In this document: positions 47,506 through 56,255 of the stretch, in pieces | How the letters are laid out: each line of letters starts with the position of its first letter | How positions within the stretch are numbered: position 1 is the first letter of the stretch | Source: an uncultured Isosphaeraceae bacterium | Lineage (GTDB): Bacteria; Planctomycetota; Planctomycetia; Isosphaerales; Isosphaeraceae | Length of the DNA: 64,000 bases | Assembly (NCBI GenBank): GCA_945957605.1 | Contig: CAMFLR010000004.1 | Coordinates: 124,001-188,000 of the forward strand | Direction of reading: 5' to 3' | The notes under the pieces: generated by a model | Seen by the model: the letters and a program-made list of their open reading frames with translations, nothing else | What the model was told of the DNA's origin: nothing | Database searches by the model: none | Made by a program: the position numbers and the translations under genes

Positions 47506-50500
47506 CGCGCGATCGAACGGGGCAAGTGGCTACCATCGTTCGCCCGCGGCGTTGCTGCTGCAATCGCTCGAAGACCAGGCGCGTCCGCCGTCGCTCAGCA
47601 CGCTCGCGGCGGCAGCCGGCCCTCTCTCGATGGACGAACTGCTTCTCGTTCTTCGCGTCGATCAACGACGGCGGCTCACAACTGGACTACGCATCGAAGT
47701 TGTCGATTACCTCGCGCGATTTCCGCAGCTTGCAACCGATGCCGAATCACTCTTCGAGCTGATTTACAGCGAGTGGCTCATTCGCGAGGAAATCGGCGAG
47801 CATCCGACCGTCGATGAATATGCCGAGCTTTTCCCCACGTTTGCCGACCGTTTGCGTTTGCAGCTCGAAGTGCATGACAGTCTCGGTTTCACGCCGCTCG
47901 ACACGCGTTTACCAGGGGACGACGACGCCTTTTCGACTGGCCGATCGATCGCGTTCGATGATGAAACATCGCTGCCGGAAATCGAAGGGTACGACGTCGT
48001 TGGCGAGCTTGGCCGCGGCGGTATGGGGATTGTTTATCGGGCGCGCCAGCAAGCACCTCGTCGCGAAGTCGCGCTAAAAATGATTTTGGCTGGCGTGCTC
48101 GCCTCCAACCAGGAAAGGATTCGTTTTCAAAACGAAGCAGAGTCGGTCGCGGCGCTCGACCATCCCAACATCGTGCCGATTTTGGAGTTGGGAAGGCATC
48201 GCGGCTTGCTATACTTCACGATGCGCTTAATCGCGGGCGGCAGCCTCGCGGATCAACTCGACCGCTTTCGCAACGACTTCCGCGCGATTGCAAACTTGAT
48301 GCTCGAGGTCACCTCGGCGGTCAAGCATGCACACGAGCGAGGTTTGCTGCATCGCGATCTCAAACCTGCGAATATTCTGCTTGATGACGCCGGCCGGCCG
48401 TACGTCACGGACTTCGGACTCGCGAAGCGAACACACGCCGACCCCGGACACACCCGCACCGGGTGGTTTATTGGTTCGCCCGGCTACATGGCGCCAGAAC
48501 AGGCGAGTGGCAAGCCGTCGAGCATTACGACCGCAACCGATATTTACGGCCTCGGCTCGATTCTCTATTCAATGCTGACTGGCCGCCCGCCTTTTGAAGG
48601 GCCTTCAGTTCAAGACACCATCAATCTGTTGCGCGATCGGCCTCCAGAACCTCCCTCACGTTTCAATTCCAGAACGCCGAAGCCGCTCGAAATCATCTGC
48701 CTCAAGTGCCTCGAGAAAGATCCGGCTCGCCGCTATTCGACGACCGAAGCGTTTGCAACGGACTTGAAACGCTGGCTCGCGGGATTGCCGATCAACGCCA
48801 AATCGGTTGGTCCGTGGGAGCGAGCACGCCTTTGGATTCGCCGTAGCCCGACGCAAGCAGCACTCTGTTTTGCACTCGCGCTGGCGTTGCTCGGTGGAAT
48901 CGTCACCTCAGGTGCGCTCTGGTATCGTGCCGAGGCAAATCTTCGCATCGCTGAAGCATCGGCACGGAACGAGCGTGATGCAAAGATGCGTGCGCTCGCG
49001 CGTTTCAACCTCGCGCTTCGTGCAATCAAGGACATTTATAGTCGCGAGAGTATCAATAATCTTCAATCGGAACATGATCTGGAAGGTGCGCGCCGGAATC
49101 TGTATCGCCAGGCGGGGGCGTACTACAAGAAACTGCGAAGTTCACTCTCGGATGATCCGACCCCGGAGGCTCGTGAACAGCTAGCGTGGGCTTGTTTCGA
49201 GCTGGGAGTTGTGACGTTCGAATACGATCTTAAGGGAGCTCGCGAGGAAGCGACGGCGGCGTTTGACACGGCGGCAGCCGTACTGCGCGAGCTTTGCGAA
49301 GAAGCGCCGAACGACGCGGAGCGTGCTTTGACGCTGGCCCATTTTCATTACGAACGCGGCCGATGCGAGCTTACTCGCGAACTCTATGATGAGGCAATTG
49401 ATTCACTAGATATCGCGCGGTCGATGTTTGAAAAGCTCGCAAATCGTCCAGAAGTTCGCGAGCGTGCTCTCGTTGATCTGAGTTGGAGTCTTGGCAATAT
49501 CGCCGCGATTGAAGTCGGTCGCAAACGATTTGATGTCGCGCTCAGGCTTCACGAACAGGTGCGCGAGATTCGCAGTCAACTTCTGGTCCAATATCCCAAT
49601 AAATTGACTCACAAACTCGACTCGGCCTGGGTGCTGATGGATCTGGCAATCGTGCACAACGGTGAGCGTCGGATCGATATTGCACTCGAGCTAGCGCGGA
49701 AATCGAGCGATGATCTGGAAAAATACGCCCGCGAGAATCCGCGAAATCGCGATGCCCTAAGCCGGTGCGCCGAGGCAATGACGTATCGCGCGGCCTGCGA
49801 GGGCAATTCTGGCCACACATCGGAGATGATTCGCACGAGCAATCGTGCAATCGAACTCGCCGAACAGTTGGTCGTCCTCGATGGCAATGAACCACGCCAT
49901 GTTGAAGCGCTCGCCAATCTCTATGCTGATCACGCCAACCGACTTGTCAAGTTGAAGGATCCAACCGCAGCGCGGCCACTCTTAGCACGATCGATCGAAT
50001 TGCTTGAAAAAGTTGTCGAACAGCAACCGACAAATCATCATGCGCAGACATGGTTGGCTATTCATTACACTTCGCAATACAACCTTGCTCTCTCAAACAA
50101 AGAGTTTGTAAAAGCACAGCCACTGATTGACCGAGCAATCGACCTGCGTAAGGAGGTTTACCTCAGTACACCCTACAAGGAAAGCAATCTCGCGTTGCTT
50201 CTCTCTCTCGATGTCCGGCGCGGGCTTCTCCAGGAGAAAATTGGAGACTTTACGAAAGCGAGAGAGACTGTCGCACGCGTTGGACTTCAGTTACCTAGCC
50301 TTACGCAAAGTCATGCAGATATACGATACAACTTGGGTTGTTTACTCTCGCGACTCTCCGGAGCAACCGGGCGCTCCGATGACGCCGAGTGTGCAATGGT
50401 TGAGTTGAAAAAGGCGGCGGAGGGGGGATTTCGTAACCCCAAGAGCTATCGCAACGATCCCGATCTTGTTCCGCTCGCAGGTCGACGCGATTTCCAGGAA

Positions 50501-50545
50501 TTGCTCCTCGATCTGAGTTTCCCTGACGACCCATTTACGCGTTGA
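47498..50545 (+). CDS. Membrane Ser/Thr protein kinase with TPR-like periplasmic domain
   Basis: A 1015-residue protein from the ATG at 47498, which overlaps the sigma factor stop codon by 8 bp and has GAGG 8 nt upstream. Residues 1-160 are a planctomycete-type N-terminal region (IREEIGEHPTVDEYAELFP). The Hanks kinase domain spans about 165-430: glycine loop GRGGMGIVYRAR, Lys in VALKMIL, HRDLKPANIL, DFGLAK and APEQASG. All catalytic residues are present. One membrane helix is at about 452-475. Residues 480-1010 are helical with TPR-like repeats (ALRLHEQVREIRSQL, RPLLARSIELLEKV). The kinase probably senses a signal through its TPR region and phosphorylates the sigma factor. Confidence 0.9.
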   Translation: MSDARSNGASGYHRSPAALLLQSLEDQARPPSLSTLAAAAGPLSMDELLLVLRVDQRRRLTTGLRIEVVDYLARFPQLATDAESLFELIYSEWLIREEIGEHPTVDEYAELFPTFADRLRLQLEVHDSLGFTPLDTRLPGDDDAFSTGRSIAFDDETSLPEIEGYDVVGELGRGGMGIVYRARQQAPRREVALKMILAGVLASNQERIRFQNEAESVAALDHPNIVPILELGRHRGLLYFTMRLIAGGSLADQLDRFRNDFRAIANLMLEVTSAVKHAHERGLLHRDLKPANILLDDAGRPYVTDFGLAKRTHADPGHTRTGWFIGSPGYMAPEQASGKPSSITTATDIYGLGSILYSMLTGRPPFEGPSVQDTINLLRDRPPEPPSRFNSRTPKPLEIICLKCLEKDPARRYSTTEAFATDLKRWLAGLPINAKSVGPWERARLWIRRSPTQAALCFALALALLGGIVTSGALWYRAEANLRIAEASARNERDAKMRALARFNLALRAIKDIYSRESINNLQSEHDLEGARRNLYRQAGAYYKKLRSSLSDDPTPEAREQLAWACFELGVVTFEYDLKGAREEATAAFDTAAAVLRELCEEAPNDAERALTLAHFHYERGRCELTRELYDEAIDSLDIARSMFEKLANRPEVRERALVDLSWSLGNIAAIEVGRKRFDVALRLHEQVREIRSQLLVQYPNKLTHKLDSAWVLMDLAIVHNGERRIDIALELARKSSDDLEKYARENPRNRDALSRCAEAMTYRAACEGNSGHTSEMIRTSNRAIELAEQLVVLDGNEPRHVEALANLYADHANRLVKLKDPTAARPLLARSIELLEKVVEQQPTNHHAQTWLAIHYTSQYNLALSNKEFVKAQPLIDRAIDLRKEVYLSTPYKESNLALLLSLDVRRGLLQEKIGDFTKARETVARVGLQLPSLTQSHADIRYNLGCLLSRLSGATGRSDDAECAMVELKKAAEGGFRNPKSYRNDPDLVPLAGRRDFQELLLDLSFPDDPFTR

Positions 50546-50552
50546 CGAGACT

Positions 50553-51746
50553 TCACGTTTCAATCAGATGAGCCGCAGCGTTTTCGAGCGCCTTTGCAAC
50601 ATCGCGCAAAAATGCCGCTGCGGGAACGCCGTCAATTGCTGCGTGATCGAAGGTCAGGCTCAGCGTTATCCGATCACGCACAGCGGTTCGGTCGTCGCCG
50701 AGTACCATCAATTCGCGGCGAATAGCTCCCAGACCGAGAATCGAGATTTCGGGGAAGTTGATGATCGGGGTAAAGCCGTCGATCCCCCATGCGCCCAGGT
50801 TCGTAATCGAAATGACGCCGCCTTGCATTTCGTTCGCGGTGAGACGACCGGCCCGAGCTCGGTCGATGAGGGCTTTCGACTCGCGCGCAACGGTAAGCAA
50901 ACCCTTATCCGCCACATTTCGTATCACGGGAACAACGAGGCCTTCGTCCGTATTAACGGCGATACCGATTCCGTTGCTGGCGCAGGGCACGAGCGAACGT
51001 TGGTCGTCGGACCACGTCATCGCGAGACCAAGGTGCCGCCTGAGGACACGCGACACGAGGCATGCGACGATATCCGTCATCGCCGGGACAACTTCGGCAG
51101 ATGCGGCTTTGAATTGCTGGCGAAGTGCGACGAGATTGGTTGCGTCTGCAATCGTCGTGAGTGTGACCGGTACCGTGCGATCGCGACTGTTGCGCAACCG
51201 GTCTGCAATCGCTCGGCGTCTCGGCGAAAGCGATACCGGTATTCCATGCGCGGGCTCGATCGAGTGTCCTGCATTTATGGCTGCAGCGCGGACGTCGGCC
51301 TCACGAATTCGGCCTTCACGACCAGTTCCGGCCAGTGACGTCCAATCGACTCCAATCTCTTCCGCGACGCGCTTCGCACGCGGTGTGGCGACCGGAGCAT
51401 CGGTCTCAGGTTGAATGTCGGCTACGGTTGTCGGCGCTGGTGCATCCTGCCGGGTGGCCGGTTCGTCGGGAGCATTTTGAACGGGCGAGGGGACAGCCTC
51501 GTTACTTTCGAGCAAATATCCCAGCAGTGCACCAACGGGCAGAACGGTATCAGGCGCGGGGGCATCGTCGGGAATGTGCAGGCGGCCGGCGTCGATTGAC
51601 TCGATTTGCTGAACAGCTTTGTCGCTCTCGAGTTCGAATAGCGCGTCGCCTTCGCGAACGTCGTCACCCGGCTTTTTGAGCCAGCCGATGAACTTCCCCT
51701 CTTCCATCGACCAGCCCAGGCGGGGGACGCGAATTTCGTGTGCCAT
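50553..51746 (-). CDS. 2-oxoacid dehydrogenase E2 (dihydrolipoamide acyltransferase)
   Basis: A 397-residue E2 from the ATG at 51746. One lipoyl domain with the modified Lys43 (ESDKAV), an Ala/Pro-rich linker (75-120), and a peripheral-subunit-binding domain (RAKRVAEEIGVDWTSLAGTGREGRIREADV). The acyltransferase core has H368-A-A-I-D372-G (DHxxxDG). All expected catalytic residues are present. It is the last gene of the nine-gene operon and directly follows the fused E1 gene. The E3 (lipoamide dehydrogenase) is not in the window. Acyl specificity (pyruvate, branched or other 2-oxoacid) cannot be read from sequence. Confidence 0.92.
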   Translation of the reverse strand: MAHEIRVPRLGWSMEEGKFIGWLKKPGDDVREGDALFELESDKAVQQIESIDAGRLHIPDDAPAPDTVLPVGALLGYLLESNEAVPSPVQNAPDEPATRQDAPAPTTVADIQPETDAPVATPRAKRVAEEIGVDWTSLAGTGREGRIREADVRAAAINAGHSIEPAHGIPVSLSPRRRAIADRLRNSRDRTVPVTLTTIADATNLVALRQQFKAASAEVVPAMTDIVACLVSRVLRRHLGLAMTWSDDQRSLVPCASNGIGIAVNTDEGLVVPVIRNVADKGLLTVARESKALIDRARAGRLTANEMQGGVISITNLGAWGIDGFTPIINFPEISILGLGAIRRELMVLGDDRTAVRDRITLSLTFDHAAIDGVPAAAFLRDVAKALENAAAHLIET

Positions 51747-51800
51747 GTCTCTTCTCACAGAAAATTCAAGCGAGATCTTATATCCACGCGCGTGCGAGTT

Positions 51801-53789
51801 TTACTCGTCAATCAAATCGCGGATCGCGCGGATGACATCGTCTTTTTGCGGCACGACCGCAGTTTCGAGCGATGGGGCATACGGTGTCGGGCAAAAGGTG
51901 CCTGTGAGCCGGCGGATTGGTGCGTCGAGGTCGTTGAAGCCGCGATCGACTACTTGCGCGGCGATCTCGGCGCTGAAACCGTACGGACTTGGTGGCTCAT
52001 CGACGATCAGCAGACGGCCGGTCTTGCGCACCGATTCAAGGATTGTGTCGGTGTCCAGCGGTGAAACTGTTCGTGGGTCGATCAGGTCGACGGTAATCCC
52101 GTGCTTTTCGAGTTCGTCGGCCGCTTCGTTCGCGAGATGCACCATGCGTGCGAGCGCTACAATTGTTACGTGCGTCCCTTCGCGAACCACTCGTGCCTTG
52201 CCGAATTCGATTTCGTGATGGCCTTCAGGCACCGGGCCTTTGACTTGCAGGATCTCGCGGTGTTCCAGAAACAGAACCGGATCGTTGCACCGGAGTGCGT
52301 GAGTGAGCAAGCCCTTCGCATCGGCAGGCGAAGACGGTACCACCACGCGCAACCCAGGCACCTGACCATAAATGCCGTAATAACTGCCGGAATGGTGCGT
52401 GGCCGCAGAATGGCCGATGCCAATGCATCCGCGCAGAAGAACGGGCATGTCGAGTCGTCCGCTCGACATATATTGAATCTTGGCGATCTGGTTAACGATT
52501 TCACCAAATCCATCGAGGACGAAGTCGGCGAACATGAAGTCGATAATCGGGCGAGTGCCGGTCATCGCCGCACCGCAAGCAAGGCCGACAAAGCCGCGCT
52601 CACTGATTGGGGTGTCGCACAAACGCTCGGGGCCGTACAGGTCATATAGCCCCTTGGTCGTCACGAAGTTTCCGCCGCGTTTCCCAATCCCCTCGCCCAT
52701 GACAAAGGTTGTGGGATCGTTCGCCATCGCTTCCGAAAGCGCTTCGAGCGTCGCCTGAGAATAGGTGATCGTTCTAGATGAAAATTCCTTTGCGGAGCTT
52801 CGGATCGGCAACGCGGGCGCGTAGACGTGGTTTGTTGCACTTGCAGGCGAAGGGACTGAGCTCGTCTCGGCGTATTCGCGTGCGTGGCGCACGGTTTCAG
52901 CGACTTCGCGGTCGATCTTGTCGAGTTGAGACGTGAGCATTGAATCAAATGCGACGGTTGTACGTAGCCGGGTGATTGGGCAACGCAGCTTCCATTCTTC
53001 AACCTCGTCGCGCGTGCGATAGGTGAAGTCGCCCATCCCTTCGGCGTGCGCGCGGGTGCGATAGGTCTTGCATTCGATCAGAGTGGGCCCCTCGCCGGCC
53101 CGCGCTCGGGCAACCGCTTCGCCCGCGACTCGATGCACTTCAAGCACATCGTTGCCATCGATCTCGAAGCCGGGAATGCCATAGGCCGCGCCTCGGGCAC
53201 CAACACTGGGATTGCCGCTCGCGTAGGCGAACGGCACTTCAGTGGCATATTGATTGTTTTCGCAAATGAACAGCACTGGAAGCTTCCAGATGCTGGCCAT
53301 GTTCAGTCCTTCATGGAAGGCGCCGTTGTTCACAGCACCGTCGCCGAAGAACGCAACACCCACCGTTCCGTTCTTGAGCAGCTTTGAACTGTAGCCACCG
53401 CCACACGCCTGAAGAATGCACGGGCCGACGATTCCACTCGTCCCCATCATGCCAATTTCGGGCGAAAACAGGTGCATACTGCCGCCACGTCCACGAGAGC
53501 AACCGGTCTCGCGGCCGAACAATTCAGCAATCAACTCCGCAGGTGGCATCCCCTTCGCCAGCGCATGGCCATGCCCGCGATGCGTACTGAACACGACATC
53601 TTCATGTTTCAGATGGGCACAAACGCCTGAAGCAATTGCCTCTTCGCCGACATACGTATGGCACGCGCCATGAATCAGCCCTCGCTGATGACATCGTGCG
53701 AGTTCTTCTTCAGTTTGCCTGATCGTTTGCATCAGACGATAGAGCTGCGTGACGGTTTCGACTGAGATATCGCTCAAGAGATTGCTCAT
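51801..53789 (-). CDS. Fused E1 alpha-beta 2-oxoacid dehydrogenase
   Basis: A 662-residue single-chain E1. The alpha part (1-320) has the ThDP motif G149-D-G-A-V-N-N155 through ENN (177-179) and SRGRGGSMHLF. The beta part (about 335-662) has VMGEGIGKRGGNF, PISERGFVGLACGAAM and the transketolase C-terminal LIDPRTVSPLDTDTIL. Most E1 enzymes of this type encode alpha and beta separately, so the chain is a fusion joined by a Ser/Pro/Ala linker (about 312-335). It precedes the E2 gene by 54 bp and follows the SDR by 6 bp. It decarboxylates a 2-oxoacid and passes the acyl group to E2 lipoyl. Confidence 0.92.
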   Translation of the reverse strand: MSNLLSDISVETVTQLYRLMQTIRQTEEELARCHQRGLIHGACHTYVGEEAIASGVCAHLKHEDVVFSTHRGHGHALAKGMPPAELIAELFGRETGCSRGRGGSMHLFSPEIGMMGTSGIVGPCILQACGGGYSSKLLKNGTVGVAFFGDGAVNNGAFHEGLNMASIWKLPVLFICENNQYATEVPFAYASGNPSVGARGAAYGIPGFEIDGNDVLEVHRVAGEAVARARAGEGPTLIECKTYRTRAHAEGMGDFTYRTRDEVEEWKLRCPITRLRTTVAFDSMLTSQLDKIDREVAETVRHAREYAETSSVPSPASATNHVYAPALPIRSSAKEFSSRTITYSQATLEALSEAMANDPTTFVMGEGIGKRGGNFVTTKGLYDLYGPERLCDTPISERGFVGLACGAAMTGTRPIIDFMFADFVLDGFGEIVNQIAKIQYMSSGRLDMPVLLRGCIGIGHSAATHHSGSYYGIYGQVPGLRVVVPSSPADAKGLLTHALRCNDPVLFLEHREILQVKGPVPEGHHEIEFGKARVVREGTHVTIVALARMVHLANEAADELEKHGITVDLIDPRTVSPLDTDTILESVRKTGRLLIVDEPPSPYGFSAEIAAQVVDRGFNDLDAPIRRLTGTFCPTPYAPSLETAVVPQKDDVIRAIRDLIDE

Positions 53790-53795
53790 TTGAAT

Positions 53796-54626
53796 TTATT
53801 TCTTCTCGCTGGGCAAAAAAGTCTGAACCACGTGCGGCTGATGTCCGGGGGTGCCTCCCGCGTTCATGGCAAGGTTGCCACCGTCCATCGCAATGATCGC
53901 GCCTGAAATCCATTCGGATGCATCCGACGCAAGCAACACTGCAAGCCCCATGATGTCTGCGGGTCGCCCGAGCCGCCCGGCGGGAATTCCTTTCAGGAAG
54001 CGTGCTTCAAGCGTGGGATCGTCGGCCATGCGGGCGGAGAGACTGGGGTTTAGCACCTGGGCGGGGAGTACTGCATTCACGCGGACTCCACGATGGCTCC
54101 ATTCGGTACTGAGCTCGCGCGTCATTTGCACGACCGCTCCCATTGCCATGCTGTAAGCGGCGTGACCTCGTCCCAAAGCTGTGATGCTCGCCAGCGAGCC
54201 GATATTCATAATCGACCCTTTGCCCTGTGCCAGCATGCGAATGCCCGCTTCCTGGCACATGGAAAACCGGCCGATCACCAGGTTTTGCAGAGTTCGTTCG
54301 AGATCGGCAATCGCCAGTGCCTCGGGATTGCCCAGGTGTCCGTCGCCTGCGATATTTCCCAGAAAATCGACGCGTCCGAACTCGCCGTCTACTCGTTTAA
54401 AGAGCGCGCGAATTGATTCGGGATCGGACACGTTGCAGTCTGAGACCAGCACGTTGCGACCGAGTTGACGCAACTCTTCCGCCGTATTCTCGGCTCCTGC
54501 GAGATTGCGGTCGATCAACATCAAATCGGCGCCGTAGTTTGCGAGTGCGCGTGCGGTCGCTTGCCCCATTCCTTGTGCGGCACCAGAGACGACTCCCACC
54601 TTGCCACTGAGATCAAATAAATTCAT
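53796..54626 (-). CDS. SDR-family oxidoreductase with altered YxxxK motif
   Basis: A 276-residue Rossmann protein of the classical SDR family. The NAD(P)-binding G15-A-A-Q-G-M-G21, the NIAG-like motif (GNIAGDG), catalytic-type Ser144 (NIGSLAS), and Tyr158 are present. The Lys that normally sits four residues after Tyr is Met162 (YSMAM). The C-terminal SEWISGAIIAMDGGNLA is normal. Ordinary SDR catalysis needs this Lys, so the protein may be slow, inactive, or use another residue. The last 25 residues are an extension rich in Gly/His. It lies between the transporter and the fused E1 gene in the operon. Confidence 0.88.
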   Translation of the reverse strand: MNLFDLSGKVGVVSGAAQGMGQATARALANYGADLMLIDRNLAGAENTAEELRQLGRNVLVSDCNVSDPESIRALFKRVDGEFGRVDFLGNIAGDGHLGNPEALAIADLERTLQNLVIGRFSMCQEAGIRMLAQGKGSIMNIGSLASITALGRGHAAYSMAMGAVVQMTRELSTEWSHRGVRVNAVLPAQVLNPSLSARMADDPTLEARFLKGIPAGRLGRPADIMGLAVLLASDASEWISGAIIAMDGGNLAMNAGGTPGHQPHVVQTFLPSEKK

Positions 54627-54644
54627 GCCTTTATTCCTTGGCCG

Positions 54645-56219
54645 TTATTTCATCAGCGATGGGAGGAGTTTGAACCAGAACACCAGCATGGTCAGACCAA
54701 GATAAAACAGGCCGCAGCCGGCCAGGCCGATCGTGTTGTACCAGCGTGGACGGACCTCGTGGGGCAGCAGCTTGTGATTGATCCAAAGGAGCTGAAATGC
54801 CGTTACACCGATAGCCAGGTTGTTGAAATTGGCGATGAAGTTTGTCATTCCCTGGGGGAAGTTGCTGAAGAAGTAGGCGAATGTGAATGACCACAGCAGG
54901 TAGGCGCCGAGAATCGCGTAGTAGATGTACTTCACCTGATGTGCCCGAAGTCTCGCCTGCACTCGAGCACTCGAGCTCCAGATGGCGTCGGTCCAGCGCC
55001 TGCTGAAATCATCGAGGATCGACATCTGACTGGGCAGCATCACCGTCAGACCGGTGAAGAGTGCGACGATCCACAGCACTTTCCCCATCGCGGGCGAAAA
55101 TCCTGCATGCCGCAATCCATCGGCGGTGACGATGGATTGTGCAACGCTCGCCTGCGCGGCGGTGATGGTGGAGTGCGGAACGAACTGCATGGAAAGCAGA
55201 GCGGGGAGGGCCATTCCCATGAAACAGCCGGGGCCCCAGACGAGGATCTGATCCGTGAGAATGTATTTCCACCACCCGCGCCAGCGGCGCAGATTCGATT
55301 CTGTGAGCGGAAACGCCTTGCCGACGTGGCTCAATGTCACATTATGGCTGCCGATGGCACTGGGGATTGCGCCGACTTCGCGCCCCATGCCCCAGCCCTT
55401 GTCGCGCACAAAGTTGGAATAGGTCGAGTTCGACAGTCCGCCGCCACCGGCGTATCCCGCGAACGCGCCGACAACCACAATGCTCGCGGTCGACATCAGC
55501 GGCCAGTGGCCTGTGTTGAACCACTCGACGAATCCGTTTGTGAGAACCTCGCGTCCCTGACTATCTTGCACCGGTACGTTGCCGAATTTGGCGAAGCCAC
55601 TAAAAACGCTCCACCAGTTCTCGGCGCGAACGCAAGTCAGCCCAAGTCCGAGACAGAAGCCAAGCACGACGATGACCTTGAGCGTCATCACGTGCTGCAG
55701 CACGTTGTAAATCTTTCCGCCAAGCAATACGGGGACTGCCACACCAAAAAGACATGCGTAGGCGAGGGGGGTGATTAGCCAGCGATCGTCGGGCGTAACG
55801 GGGCGGTCCAGATAGAGCGAGGCGATCATCGCTGCGCCGTGGGTCGAAAGACCGGGAACGAGCGCGGATGAGTTGAGCAGAAGCATCACGCCTATCCAGA
55901 ACCGCGGACCGGGCCGGCATCGCATGAAACCGGTGAAGATCGGCTCGCCGCAATAGAGTGCATAGCGACCCGCTTCGAGGTTGTAGAAAACCTGCAAAAT
56001 GATGGCGACCGTGGCGATCCACATCAGACCGCCGCCGTACTTGGCCGTCACTTCAGGACCGAGCAGCCATTCGCCGCCGCCGATTTGAATTCCCATCATC
56101 ACGATGCCCGGGCCAATGAAACTCGCCCAGTTCCGCCAGCTCAGCGGGACCGGTTCGGGCAGGTCGGCCGATCCCCAGGGGGGAATCGCATTCGATTTGA
56201 CGGGAGCTTGCTCGGCCAT
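54645..56219 (-). CDS. Nramp-like membrane transporter
   Basis: A 524-residue polytopic protein with about 12 hydrophobic segments. The start of the first helix (FIGPGIVMMGIQIGGGEWLLGPE) resembles the Nramp/APC-superfamily signature region, although the metal-binding DPGN motif of true Nramp proteins is not seen and IGGGEW replaces it. This suggests a divergent branch with a different substrate. Position inside the catabolic operon favours uptake of the organic substrate rather than metal transport. It follows the cyclase gene by 36 bp and precedes the SDR by 18 bp. Transporter assignment is firm; family and substrate are less so. Confidence 0.72.
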   Translation of the reverse strand: MAEQAPVKSNAIPPWGSADLPEPVPLSWRNWASFIGPGIVMMGIQIGGGEWLLGPEVTAKYGGGLMWIATVAIILQVFYNLEAGRYALYCGEPIFTGFMRCRPGPRFWIGVMLLLNSSALVPGLSTHGAAMIASLYLDRPVTPDDRWLITPLAYACLFGVAVPVLLGGKIYNVLQHVMTLKVIVVLGFCLGLGLTCVRAENWWSVFSGFAKFGNVPVQDSQGREVLTNGFVEWFNTGHWPLMSTASIVVVGAFAGYAGGGGLSNSTYSNFVRDKGWGMGREVGAIPSAIGSHNVTLSHVGKAFPLTESNLRRWRGWWKYILTDQILVWGPGCFMGMALPALLSMQFVPHSTITAAQASVAQSIVTADGLRHAGFSPAMGKVLWIVALFTGLTVMLPSQMSILDDFSRRWTDAIWSSSARVQARLRAHQVKYIYYAILGAYLLWSFTFAYFFSNFPQGMTNFIANFNNLAIGVTAFQLLWINHKLLPHEVRPRWYNTIGLAGCGLFYLGLTMLVFWFKLLPSLMK

Positions 56220-56255
56220 AACTGAGAGTTCCGTGCGGGAGAGTGGCGTGAAAAC

